Shown one piece after another: positions 19,701 to 28,253 of a DNA stretch of 64,000 bases. Position 1 is the first letter of the stretch, and each line of letters begins with the position of its first letter. The DNA lies in contig NZ_JASHIC010000017.1 of assembly GCF_030056705.1 (NCBI RefSeq), positions 62,001 through 126,000 on the forward strand. Reading direction: 5' to 3'. Under the pieces are notes generated by a model. That model was not told the DNA's origin. It saw only the letters and a program-made list of their open reading frames with translations, and searched no databases. Origin of the DNA: Flectobacillus longus (GTDB lineage: Bacteria > Bacteroidota > Bacteroidia > Cytophagales > Spirosomataceae). The translations under genes and the position numbers were made by a program.

Positions 19701-22700
19701 TTTCAATGGATTTGTTGAAGAAGAAATAAGTCTTCCATTACCCAAAAGATATGTTAAAGGTGATACAGTTTTGGTAAAAGTGCGCCTCAAACCTGCCATC
19801 TACTTCAATGGAGCTGTATATGATAGTACATTTTACATTGCGGGAGTCCGTGAAAATGGTCGTAAAGCAGGAGACAAATACAAAGGCCTAGCAGAGGTAG
19901 AAGTATCAGTAAATGGAAGTAAAATCAAAACTGATGCCGAGGGTAAATTTAAATTGCGAGTTCCAAAAGGTGAAGACATCGAAATGGAATTTACCAAAAC
20001 GAACTTCAATACCATAAAACATGCCTTTACGGCTGCAATTGTGAATCAGCACAGCGGCAACAATACAAGGGCATTTTATATGATGGCACAAGATAAAGAA
20101 TTACCAAAGTTCAAAACCCTCATGAACTTTAGTATCTCTATCGATAATATTGTCAAGCATTCTAATAATACCTATATGATTTCGGGTAATGTATTGCTCG
20201 ATAAAGGAAAGCTTGAAAAATCAAAGAATGCGTTCAAAGCTGGTGATACAAAAACACTTACTTTCAAAAATATTATCGTTAAAGAAGATACCAATAAAAC
20301 GAATGCGATTATCACACAAAACAAAATTGACTTTGTAGAAACCGAAGCCAAAATCAAGCTTTTTGGTTATGCGCCAATTTTGTTGACAGGAAATCCTATC
20401 GGCGAACCCTACATCCGACTACAACAAGCTGATAATAAGTCTACTAGCTTGAGCAGTAATGGTAAAATTGGAGCATCTACCATGGAGTTTACCCGAACCG
20501 AAATGATGGGGGTTACATTCGGAAAGATGGAATTAGAACTCAAAAAAGATGATTCTAAAGATGCTAAATTGGGCAAATTTGATAACAAACTTTCTGATAA
20601 AGATGCAGGTAAGCGTGAAAAAGATGCTGCCGAGCGAAAAGACCTTGAAAAGCAAATTAAAAGCAAAGTTGATGATGCCAACAAAGCAGTATTACAAGAC
20701 GTAATCGCTGCTAAATCGTCTAGTCAAGAAGCGCGCGATAATGCTGCCAAAGAGCTCAAAGGGCTTAATCCAAAAGAAGTAACGGCTGTTCCTGACAAAG
20801 AACCATTATTGTTGGCTTTTGCACCTATAGCACTCGACGAACTATCAGAAACTAAGGAATACAAAATTATATTTCCTGAAGCTTCTAAAGTAGGTGAAAT
20901 CAAAAAAATAGGAGCTAAAAAAGATACTTCGGCCTCAAAAGAAGCCAAAAAGCTCAAACATGACGATTACTTAAAGTTTACTCTTGGTTTAGGAGGTCTT
21001 GTTTCGGCTGGTATTGATCCCGAATCAGCCGTACTCAAAAAGTCGGGGGTAAGTATGAAAGGGGTAATTTTATTTCCCGAAATATGGAGATTTACGAATA
21101 GCACTCCGCTTACTATTGAAAAACTTGAGATAAGCGATGCCTTCGAGATGAAGTCGATTATGATTGGTAAGTCAGATCCTGATAGGAAAGAATTTGTAAA
21201 GTTTGGCGTTGCCGACACTTGGATGTGCTATATCAATACTGTTCAAATTTTTAGTGGTTTCAAAGGCTTTAATTTAGGAGGTACTTTTAATACTGATAAA
21301 GAAAACTATGTCAATATCAATGCCTTAGGATTTACCAATATTGGAGGTAAAATATTCCCTAACGTAGATTTAAGTACGCCAAAAGATGGATTCAAATTTA
21401 GTAAACTTCGCTTTAAAACAGTCGGAAAAAAGAATATCACCATTAAAGGTAATCCTAAAGACAAGAGCTATGAGATAGATGGTTCGTTGCGTATAGAATG
21501 GGATGAATCTGATCTCAAATCGTCTAGCAACGACTCTACTGATAGATTTGGGAAACGCTTGTCTCAAGATCAGATAGACAAAAATGTAGCCCTACGAAAA
21601 GCTAATGAAGGTAATGCGGCTTTTGAAGCTGAACAGGCATCGCTCAAAAACAATAAAGAAAATAAAAAATATGACGATGCTAAAAAGAAACTGACTCAGG
21701 CCGAAGAGGAACTCAAAACACTTGCCAAGCTCAAAGACGAACTTACAAGCGAATACGACAAATTATCAAAAGAGCAACAAGCTCTTAATGTAAAACGTAT
21801 TGCACTAACCAGAAAATATACTGGTGCCAGTCGTGACTCTGAACAAGCTAAAGAGGAAGAAAAAGCACAATCCGATGCCGAGACTACTAATAAGAATAAA
21901 GAGAAGGATGTAGATGCTCGTTGGAAAAAATGGCAGGATGATAATACTGCCAAAGAAAATGAAATTACCAAGCTCAAAGCAGAGCTTGTACCACTTGAGC
22001 AAACACGAGAAAAAGTAGCGCAGGAAAAACGTGAAGCAGACGAAAAACAAAAGGCCGATGATGCCAAAGTTCAGGCTGAAAAAGAACAGAAAAATGCTAC
22101 AGAGTCACAAAAACGTGAGGCTATCGATGCTGGAAAGTCCTATGTATCAAGCGATACTACTTCTAAGAAGGCCTCTGGCGGTTTTGATTGGAAAAAAAGA
22201 CTTTTCCCGATTGAAGTACAGGCATTTACATGGTCTACTTCAGGCAAGTTTTTAGTATCAGCGTCGCTTTTACAAGATGCTTTGAAGTTTGAAACATTTG
22301 CTATTAAGGTACGCCGAATCGTCTATACTCGTGGTATGAAGACCACTGCGACACAGATGACTGATATGCTCAAAATGAGTGAAAATGAGGTTAATAACAT
22401 GAATACCTCATCCAAGTTCAATGATGCCAATACTTATGTAAATGACGATGGTAAACGTGTTGGGGCTTTGAGCAAAGATAACCAAGAATCAAAAGCTGAT
22501 GCTTCTGTCGATGGTCTAGGATTAAAGTTTATCGAAGACAAAGTAGCTGCTGCCAATCCAGACACCCTACAGTGGGCTATGGGTTTTGCAGGAGGAGTTG
22601 AGTTAGATTTCAAGTCTATTAACATTGACTCAGATGTATCAATGTACATCGGTGATTTTGGTAAAGGGTTTGAGTTTAGAATGAATGAGTTTGCACTCAA

Positions 22701-24783
22701 AATAGATGCAACATCATTTAGAGCTTACGCCAAAGTAAAAATTGCAACGAGTGGTAAAAAAGTAGGTTTTGAAGGTGAAGGAGAGTTTGAAGGTGCCGAG
22801 CTCAAGGCGGCTATGTCTTTAAAATTTTATAAATTTTCGGATGGCTCTGGTTATGAATTTGGTGCGGCTCTCAAAATGTCTACTGGTGCCACAGGGATAG
22901 TTACAGGTCCAATCACTTGGACAGCACTAGGTGGCGGCTTCGATTGGAATACCGCAGAAGGCAAGTTTAGTGTATTCCTACTTGGAGATGCCCGTTCGTC
23001 TGGATTACCCGAAAAGGTAGTTTCTTACAAAAAAGTCAGGCTATCACTCGATTTTGTGGGAGGACGATGTGGTGCCAAACCGATACTTCGAGGATATGCC
23101 GAACTATGGACTGGCTCAAAAGGAGAAAAGCCTGAGAAAATATGTAACGTGTCGGCCGAGGTCAATTTTTGTGATGCAGTAATTGTTTGTAAAATTGATT
23201 GTGAAATTGAAATGTCTGAGAAAAAGGTAAAAGTAGATGCTTTGGCCTTTATTTCTCCAAGTGCAGGTTTTTTTATGGGAGCCAATGTACGTGCAGAGCT
23301 TTTTGGAATGAACCTCAATGGTCGAATGTTGTTTGGAATTGTATGCGATACGAAGCATCCTGACGCTCCAAAAGAACTGGGATTATATTTGACAGACATT
23401 CCTTCGTATTTGTATCAAAGTGATAATAAAACTATTTCTGCGTTATATTTAGGCGTTGATTTAAGCTACGAAAAACGCGAAAATGGTGGCGCAAGTGCCT
23501 TTGGTGTAGATCTAGTAAAATATAGTATCGAGATTTTGGTTAAAGGACGCCTAAAAGCTGGTGTCAACTTCGCGAATGGTAACTTCATGATTAATAGTAT
23601 GGCCAAACTTGAAGCAGAAGGGAAAGCAGATATTTTAGGCTTTAATCTGGGAGGTAAATTTGAAGGAATGTTTGAGCTAGGCGGTGGTTATACCAATGAT
23701 ATGGGCTGGAATTTCTTGATGGCTGGTCGAGCCAAACTCGAAATAGGCGCAGGAAAATACCAAGATAAACCATGTAACGATTACAGTATTACAGGTATCA
23801 AATGGGGCGAAAAGTGTATATCATGCTGTAGCGGTCGCAAATGGTACTGCCCAGTTACCATAAATGTTCCATATCCAGAAGGAGAAATAGACAGATTCTT
23901 GAAGTTATGTTTTGAAGGACAGTTTGGGGTGAGTTACCGTGAAAAAGGACCTGACTCCGAAAGAGGCTGGAAAGCATTTGCGGGAGGCACTGGCCCAGGG
24001 TCAAATAGTGGCTCATCCAATAACAAGTCTTATTCTTCAGGTGGTAGCATTACTGCCGAAACAGCTATCAAACCTGGTGAATCTCGTACTTCTCCAAATG
24101 GTATTTACAAATTGTCGGTAGAATCAGATGGAAATATCGTAATTACTAAAAATGGTGCAAAAATTTGGGAAACCAGAACAGGTGGTAGAAACGTAAGTAC
24201 ACTAAAGATGCAAAAAGATGGCAACTTGGTGGCATATACTGCTAGCGAACAAGCCGTTTGGGCATCAGGGTCACATGGAAAAGGAAACAGCTCTTGTGTA
24301 CTTGTAATGCAGGACGATGGTAACTTGGTAATTTATAAAGATGGAGACAATGCTATTTGGTCAACAGGTACACGAAATGTATATACAAAAGAAGAGCTCC
24401 AAAAAATCACGGTCAAAAATGGCGAAAGTCTTAAACCAAATGACAAGATTACCTCAACAAATGGCAAGTACTATTTAACGTTACAATCAGACGGTAACGT
24501 AGTAGTATATAAGGGCGAAAAAGCCTTATGGGCAACAATGACTAATCGCCAAGATGTATATGGTATTTATGTACAAAAAGACGGAAACTTGGTAGCTTAT
24601 CGCGGTGGCGAAAGAGCTGCATGGGCATCAGGTACTAATGGTAGAGGTGGACGCGACACATTCTTGATTATGCAAGATGATGGTAATCTCGTATTGTATA
24701 AACGATTAGGAAGTAGTACGCCAGGCAATATCACCGTGTATTTTGGCGAAGACCCAATATGGTCGTCAGGAACTTTTGAATAA
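16723..24783 (+). CDS. Giant secreted multidomain protein with C-terminal bulb-type lectin domains
   Basis: This 2686-residue protein has a signal peptide (cleavage near residue 35, GVAQQ). The N-terminal region (about 36-290) recalls TANFOR-type domains of Bacteroidota (low confidence). An FN3-like domain (about 299-393) follows, then several carboxypeptidase-regulatory-like beta domains (about 454-506, 680-722, 785-840, 1027-1096). Lys/Glu/Asp-rich segments lie near 1270-1350, and a long predicted coiled coil at about 1612-1796. A beta-rich region (about 1850-2340) and a Cys cluster (CISCCSGRKWYC) come next. Residues about 2447-2686 contain six QxDGNLVxY-like motifs (MQKDGNLVAY, MQDDGNLVIY, LQSDGNVVVY, VQKDGNLVAY, MQDDGNLVLY and the degenerate VESDGNIVIT), that is, two bulb-type mannose-binding lectin domains. 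No T9SS sorting domain is visible at the end. It is probably surface-exposed and sugar-binding. Confidence 0.85.
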   Translation: MAKLGLHTYQFSVRFKQLIVLILLLVAGQLQGVAQQYFPVVARFTQLPPYPVYLSDFSNPAQTNLSIQVQMNDKSIASRAFRIRVYIEGQGFLIQSTDFVQGEPSITLVEGQVYNIPSPQVANYFKQYNLKITPEQYRKPFNEGAFRFGVEIIDFQTNRPISGIQWSTPVWLVVNEPPVWVMPQNQISITPTNPQNINFQWAPRHNNVNDVEYEFTLTDLMLNSGFQGNVQNLFLSQPAYYQTRTRNTVLNYNATMPPLVVGRTYAYRVQAIAKRGSEDVGVFRNNGYSEIQYFTYGEAVKLNPPTNLQIAWTDDFKGAAFNWKGDNAHKNFTVEFREKNSKDWKNVDVAASTGGLYNTFLINNIAPEKSYEMRVTGIDNQGNRATSEPIDLTKSPEAIKQEKLILKGNILWAFRASEQNLSTTGTVLEANNEENTPIRKSQQETLESTSPASTKYPLEKAIVTLYNSPVELTLANLKNANAERIATAQTNAQGQYTFDALGVKLLSEVKNLYLVAEFQGENFAPAIVKLAVGAEETGTKTASEMVLLANSVRFMPKVLIGNNSLPSGETIQNNTIEEIALYRLKSVVDKNSYLQHEGNLKGERSSLTYNKDTYVKVGEFLSTTTLAQIFNNKAYNDKFVLRVKHKDRKAVVFPVNDITDFQEGKYLAVTDYFAYKVPANVISGYVERKIGEKLERIANASVQLFNISARTNHEGFYEIEIPQVIDFSIKTGGVTLNVPKLNIVKGVSLSVKAIDPLLTFNVVSKSSIYENKDIQQNLTLDGDAHYLEGRVFGRDKKILSGATVSYKSQSAKTNENGYFSISFAGSEMTDSVKVEFDGYDVAYANTSKFKKSKIEGKDLDEAKNNLLTKIKAITDKTQRENFYTDNFSKANLVGVNYYEVDSIKLENKTTYRVVAYTNKIGTLGLRSQSDSAVAVSAILNIEDGDRDISAAKFIKKDGDKEIWSGGYLTTTSKSELTIKVTNKKVMNNDTTVAFNGFVEEEISLPLPKRYVKGDTVLVKVRLKPAIYFNGAVYDSTFYIAGVRENGRKAGDKYKGLAEVEVSVNGSKIKTDAEGKFKLRVPKGEDIEMEFTKTNFNTIKHAFTAAIVNQHSGNNTRAFYMMAQDKELPKFKTLMNFSISIDNIVKHSNNTYMISGNVLLDKGKLEKSKNAFKAGDTKTLTFKNIIVKEDTNKTNAIITQNKIDFVETEAKIKLFGYAPILLTGNPIGEPYIRLQQADNKSTSLSSNGKIGASTMEFTRTEMMGVTFGKMELELKKDDSKDAKLGKFDNKLSDKDAGKREKDAAERKDLEKQIKSKVDDANKAVLQDVIAAKSSSQEARDNAAKELKGLNPKEVTAVPDKEPLLLAFAPIALDELSETKEYKIIFPEASKVGEIKKIGAKKDTSASKEAKKLKHDDYLKFTLGLGGLVSAGIDPESAVLKKSGVSMKGVILFPEIWRFTNSTPLTIEKLEISDAFEMKSIMIGKSDPDRKEFVKFGVADTWMCYINTVQIFSGFKGFNLGGTFNTDKENYVNINALGFTNIGGKIFPNVDLSTPKDGFKFSKLRFKTVGKKNITIKGNPKDKSYEIDGSLRIEWDESDLKSSSNDSTDRFGKRLSQDQIDKNVALRKANEGNAAFEAEQASLKNNKENKKYDDAKKKLTQAEEELKTLAKLKDELTSEYDKLSKEQQALNVKRIALTRKYTGASRDSEQAKEEEKAQSDAETTNKNKEKDVDARWKKWQDDNTAKENEITKLKAELVPLEQTREKVAQEKREADEKQKADDAKVQAEKEQKNATESQKREAIDAGKSYVSSDTTSKKASGGFDWKKRLFPIEVQAFTWSTSGKFLVSASLLQDALKFETFAIKVRRIVYTRGMKTTATQMTDMLKMSENEVNNMNTSSKFNDANTYVNDDGKRVGALSKDNQESKADASVDGLGLKFIEDKVAAANPDTLQWAMGFAGGVELDFKSINIDSDVSMYIGDFGKGFEFRMNEFALKIDATSFRAYAKVKIATSGKKVGFEGEGEFEGAELKAAMSLKFYKFSDGSGYEFGAALKMSTGATGIVTGPITWTALGGGFDWNTAEGKFSVFLLGDARSSGLPEKVVSYKKVRLSLDFVGGRCGAKPILRGYAELWTGSKGEKPEKICNVSAEVNFCDAVIVCKIDCEIEMSEKKVKVDALAFISPSAGFFMGANVRAELFGMNLNGRMLFGIVCDTKHPDAPKELGLYLTDIPSYLYQSDNKTISALYLGVDLSYEKRENGGASAFGVDLVKYSIEILVKGRLKAGVNFANGNFMINSMAKLEAEGKADILGFNLGGKFEGMFELGGGYTNDMGWNFLMAGRAKLEIGAGKYQDKPCNDYSITGIKWGEKCISCCSGRKWYCPVTINVPYPEGEIDRFLKLCFEGQFGVSYREKGPDSERGWKAFAGGTGPGSNSGSSNNKSYSSGGSITAETAIKPGESRTSPNGIYKLSVESDGNIVITKNGAKIWETRTGGRNVSTLKMQKDGNLVAYTASEQAVWASGSHGKGNSSCVLVMQDDGNLVIYKDGDNAIWSTGTRNVYTKEELQKITVKNGESLKPNDKITSTNGKYYLTLQSDGNVVVYKGEKALWATMTNRQDVYGIYVQKDGNLVAYRGGERAAWASGTNGRGGRDTFLIMQDDGNLVLYKRLGSSTPGNITVYFGEDPIWSSGTFE

Positions 24784-24806
24784 CAATTAAAAAATGGGTT
24801 ACAACA

Positions 24807-24839
24807 CCGTTGGAGCTCGAATCATTTCGACTCCAACGG
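24807..24839 (+). terminator. Hairpin between giant lectin gene and FN3 gene
   Basis: CCGTTGGAG and CTCCAACGG (9 bp), extended inward by TCGA/TCGA past a bulge, form a stable stem. There is no strong T-run, so it may attenuate or protect the mRNA 3' end rather than stop transcription fully. Confidence 0.5.
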
Positions 24840-24856
24840 GTTAATATATTTAAAAT

Positions 24857-27040
24857 ATGAAAAAGCTTTATTACTTATACATTCTTTTAGCTTCGTCTTT
24901 GTCGCTGATTTCTCAAGCACAATCTCAAGAGGTTGCGATGGCATTGCCATCGCCCAAAGGAGTCTATATTCGTTTGAATACGGATTACATTAGTGGTACT
25001 ACTTTGGGAAAATCAAAATATATCATCAAACGAAAAAAGATTACAGAATCCACTTCCAAAATTGTTGGTCAAATGCAATTAGCTAGAGATTACAATGACT
25101 TTATACGTATGGTCGGAAGAAAATCACTCAAGGATTTTGAGAAAATGAAGAAATTTTATGGAGCATCCGAAACAATGGCCTTTTTGTATAGTAGTCCTTC
25201 TTACAAATCTGTTGCTGCTTTTTCTGAACTTAAAATAGAATTTCTACAAGCTTTTGGCTTTGCTTTCTTGGATTCTACAGCCCAAAAAAACGAATTGTAT
25301 GACTATGAAGTAGCAGAAGTATTGGACAACAAACAAGAAAAACGTATAAGTACTTTGAATGTATTTAACAATCCCAAAAATTTTGCACTCAAACAATACT
25401 CACCTCAAATTAATAAAATTATTGGAACAGATTCTTCTGTCATTTTCGAATGGAAAATTACTTCTCCTGCTTATGTCGACAATTCGGCAGCGTCAGTAAA
25501 ACTTGGCGAACAAATCGAACAGGCCTTTCTTGCAAAATCAAATCAGAGTACTCAACGAATCGACGAAAGTGCTTATGCTAACGTAAAGAAAATATATTTA
25601 GAGAATGAGTCCCTTCTCTCTATTTACCCGACCGATGATTTTACTACTCGCTACAGTGTGTATTTTCGCAAAAATGGAAGTAAACAATGGCAATTTTTAG
25701 AAAAAAATGTAGCTAACAGCAATTCTACTGGTAGTTATATTCTAACTGCACGAGTGCTCGGAAAACGTGACGATTTAGTCGAAACAATCGTAATTCCAGA
25801 AGATTTTGTGTATAATACTGGTGATACCTCAAAAATAACCCGTGGAGTAATTGCACATAATGGTAGCGTAGAATTAATCTATGGTGTTAAATCTACGGAC
25901 TCGACTAATGCTATTATTTTGCAATGGAAAAAACTCGCTGATAAACCCTATTATGCAGGTATTGAAATTGCTAAATCAGCAGGAAATGAAGAGCCTAAAG
26001 TAATTCAGATACTGCCCATAACGGCTTCCAAATTTGTAGATACAGATGTTTTTCCGGCAGGACAAATGTTCAAATATTTTGTTCGTCCTATTTTTATTCC
26101 TTTTCAAGAACTAAAACAAGAAATACCTGCTACCACAACTATGACTTGTGGGAAGTTTTCAAAACCAACACCTCCTTTCAATTTGAGCGTGAAGGCAGAT
26201 GGCTCCAATGCTAAATTAAAATGGGAGGTTGCCGACGAAAAAGCAGGACATAGTTATTTTGTATATCGTGGTACAAGTCCCAAAAATATGATACCGATTC
26301 GTTCGGCTGTTAAAGAAAAAACATATCTAGACACCACAAGCTATCTTACTGGGCGTACTACTTATTATTACGCTATCATGGCTGTCAATGTTACACAAGA
26401 TACCAGCGACTTATCACCTTATGTGATGTACACACCTACCAAACCCGAATCTGTTCAAAGTCCAAGCAATATCGGTTTTGAGGTAATCAATGAAAAAGCA
26501 CATCTAAGCTGGAATGACGTAAGGCTCAATGACGATTATATCGGCGGATATGTGTTACAACGTAAAAAGAAAGGAGATACAAGTTTTAAAAATATTCATA
26601 ACTTGATACTCAGTACATCTAATTTTGTGGACGAGTCTTTTGAGCTAGGTGACTCCTATTTGTATCGTGTAGCATCAGTTACTATCAAAGGAGATACTTC
26701 CTATTTTTCACCAGAAGTAACTGTTCAAACACCAAAACTGAAAAAACAGATAGAAGGAATTTCGGGTATTGGTTTATCCAATTTATCCGAAAGCATTAAG
26801 GTATCTTGGCCAAGTGTAGAGATTGGCACAGTAAAAGGATACAAAGTTTATCGTAAACTTCCAACAGAGGTAAATTTCAAATTGATAGGTTCTGTAGCAA
26901 GCGGTAATTTTGAATTTCAGGATAAAAATGTAAAATCTGATATTGTTTACGTGTACACAGTGACAAAAATAGATGAATCTAATACCGAAAGTACAGTACA
27001 AGAACGAAAATCGATTTATAGAGAAAAAGTAAGAAAATAA
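24857..27040 (+). CDS. Secreted fibronectin type III domain protein
   Basis: This 727-residue protein has a signal peptide (cleavage near residue 22, SQAQS). The C-terminal 300 residues hold three FN3-like domains, seen from repeats of the pattern (A/I)xLxW, YxVYR/YVLQR/YKVYR and YxYxVxxV: KLKWEVADEKAGHSYFVYRG, AHLSWNDVRLNDDYIGGYVL and IKVSWPSVEIGTVKGYKVYR. The N-terminal 400 residues are beta-rich without a family I recognise; a further FN3-like unit near residues 345-430 is possible. It follows the giant lectin gene by 73 bp and is closed by a strong terminator. It probably makes part of the same surface assembly. The exact role is unknown. Confidence 0.8.
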   Translation: MKKLYYLYILLASSLSLISQAQSQEVAMALPSPKGVYIRLNTDYISGTTLGKSKYIIKRKKITESTSKIVGQMQLARDYNDFIRMVGRKSLKDFEKMKKFYGASETMAFLYSSPSYKSVAAFSELKIEFLQAFGFAFLDSTAQKNELYDYEVAEVLDNKQEKRISTLNVFNNPKNFALKQYSPQINKIIGTDSSVIFEWKITSPAYVDNSAASVKLGEQIEQAFLAKSNQSTQRIDESAYANVKKIYLENESLLSIYPTDDFTTRYSVYFRKNGSKQWQFLEKNVANSNSTGSYILTARVLGKRDDLVETIVIPEDFVYNTGDTSKITRGVIAHNGSVELIYGVKSTDSTNAIILQWKKLADKPYYAGIEIAKSAGNEEPKVIQILPITASKFVDTDVFPAGQMFKYFVRPIFIPFQELKQEIPATTTMTCGKFSKPTPPFNLSVKADGSNAKLKWEVADEKAGHSYFVYRGTSPKNMIPIRSAVKEKTYLDTTSYLTGRTTYYYAIMAVNVTQDTSDLSPYVMYTPTKPESVQSPSNIGFEVINEKAHLSWNDVRLNDDYIGGYVLQRKKKGDTSFKNIHNLILSTSNFVDESFELGDSYLYRVASVTIKGDTSYFSPEVTVQTPKLKKQIEGISGIGLSNLSESIKVSWPSVEIGTVKGYKVYRKLPTEVNFKLIGSVASGNFEFQDKNVKSDIVYVYTVTKIDESNTESTVQERKSIYREKVRK

Positions 27041-27047
27041 GCTCCGT

Positions 27048-27098
27048 AAAAGATTGACAGTCAACTTGTTCAAATAACATTCTGACTGTCAATCTTTT
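27048..27098 (+). terminator. Strong 16-bp hairpin terminator
   Basis: AAAAGATTGACAGTCA (27048-27063) pairs perfectly with TGACTGTCAATCTTTT (27083-27098). The stem ends in a T run. It closes the first four genes of the surface locus, so the next gene may have its own promoter. Confidence 0.85.
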
Positions 27099-27170
27099 GT
27101 ATTAATATAATAAGTAGTATTACCTAAGAGTAGGCTAAATATGGAAGTGTTATTTACTTTATAAAGAGCC

Positions 27171-28226
27171 ATGTTAATAAGAATCCTTTCATTTGTTTAT
27201 TTAATATTCATCAGCTTCTATTCTTTTGCCAATTCTAAACAGCTAGAAATAAGGGTAATAGATGAATTTGCTATGCCTGTCGAAAATGCCATTTTTTCTA
27301 TCTTAGATAAATCACGAAGCCATAAAGTAATTCAGGAACAAAAAACTACAGATGGTACTTTTCATTTAACCATAGACTATGACAAAGAATACTATTTCAT
27401 GATTCAGAGCCAAGCATTCTTTGTTTCGCATCTATTTTTATCTTTTCATGAAATAAAAAACCAATCACTAGAAGGTGACATTCTCAATACACAAAATACC
27501 AATGTCAGAATTCTTTCAAAAAATACGATTGCTGTCACGTTAAAGCGTATTCCTTATTTTCAATTTTTGGCTAAAGACCAACATACTGGAGATTATATAG
27601 AGGCAGAATATTCGATACGCCTTAATAAGACAGGTGCTGTAGTAATCCGAAAGGCTCGAAAAGGTGAACCTATCGAGTACCTCCCCGAAATGTTTTGTAC
27701 CTTTGAGGTATCGGTACGAAAAGATAATTATTTGGCATATACCCAAGAGTTTCTGTATGATAACTCATTCAAAGGGATGGAGCGTATTTTTGAATTAAAA
27801 ACGGATAGCACAAACATTCGAAAAGATTTACTTGCTCCGACTCTTGTCAAACAAATAGCCAAACCTGTTCCTAAAATAATAACTCCTGCACCCGACTTAA
27901 TAATTCCATTCGAACAAGGGAGCTATCATCTAACCGCCGAAACGCAAGGACAGTTAAACGACCTGATAAATCAAATACAATCTACTCAAAACGCTACGAT
28001 ACGAATTGTTGGTAGTCACGATGGCATTGGTAGTACAAAGCTAAATAACTATTTGGCATATTTGAGAGCTATTGTCATTCAGATTTATCTTGACAATCAC
28101 AATCTTAAAGGAGTTAAAACGGTGATTCAAACCATTGTAAGTCCAGCAACAGAAATTTCGTTGGCGGCTCGAAGAGTTGCCAAAATTTATATAGAGAACC
28201 CCCAAGATTTTATATCAAGTAAGTAA
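27171..28226 (+). CDS. OmpA-like C-terminal domain protein
   Basis: This 351-residue protein has a signal peptide (cleavage near residue 21, SFAN). A carboxypeptidase-regulatory-like beta domain (about 25-130) and a second beta region follow. The last 100 residues (IPFEQGSYHLTAETQGQLND through AARRVAKIYIE) follow the OmpA/MotB fold: a strand ending in F, a helix, IRIVGSHDGIGST in place of the usual GHTDxxGs, then N-x-L-x-x-x-RA. The canonical peptidoglycan-binding Asp position is kept in HDG. It probably tethers the surface assembly, or an outer-membrane partner, to peptidoglycan. It is separated from the FN3 gene by a terminator and is 27 bp ahead of the sensor kinase gene, so it may be co-transcribed with the regulator. 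Confidence 0.78.
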   Translation: MLIRILSFVYLIFISFYSFANSKQLEIRVIDEFAMPVENAIFSILDKSRSHKVIQEQKTTDGTFHLTIDYDKEYYFMIQSQAFFVSHLFLSFHEIKNQSLEGDILNTQNTNVRILSKNTIAVTLKRIPYFQFLAKDQHTGDYIEAEYSIRLNKTGAVVIRKARKGEPIEYLPEMFCTFEVSVRKDNYLAYTQEFLYDNSFKGMERIFELKTDSTNIRKDLLAPTLVKQIAKPVPKIITPAPDLIIPFEQGSYHLTAETQGQLNDLINQIQSTQNATIRIVGSHDGIGSTKLNNYLAYLRAIVIQIYLDNHNLKGVKTVIQTIVSPATEISLAARRVAKIYIENPQDFISSK

Positions 28227-28253
28227 GCCATTTTTATATGCCCATTAAAAATC

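Noticed and set aside
21696-22067. Ser/Leu-rich open frame on the minus strand, 123 residues
   Set aside because: It is the reverse complement of the Lys/Glu-rich coiled-coil coding region; such segments regularly leave long antisense frames.
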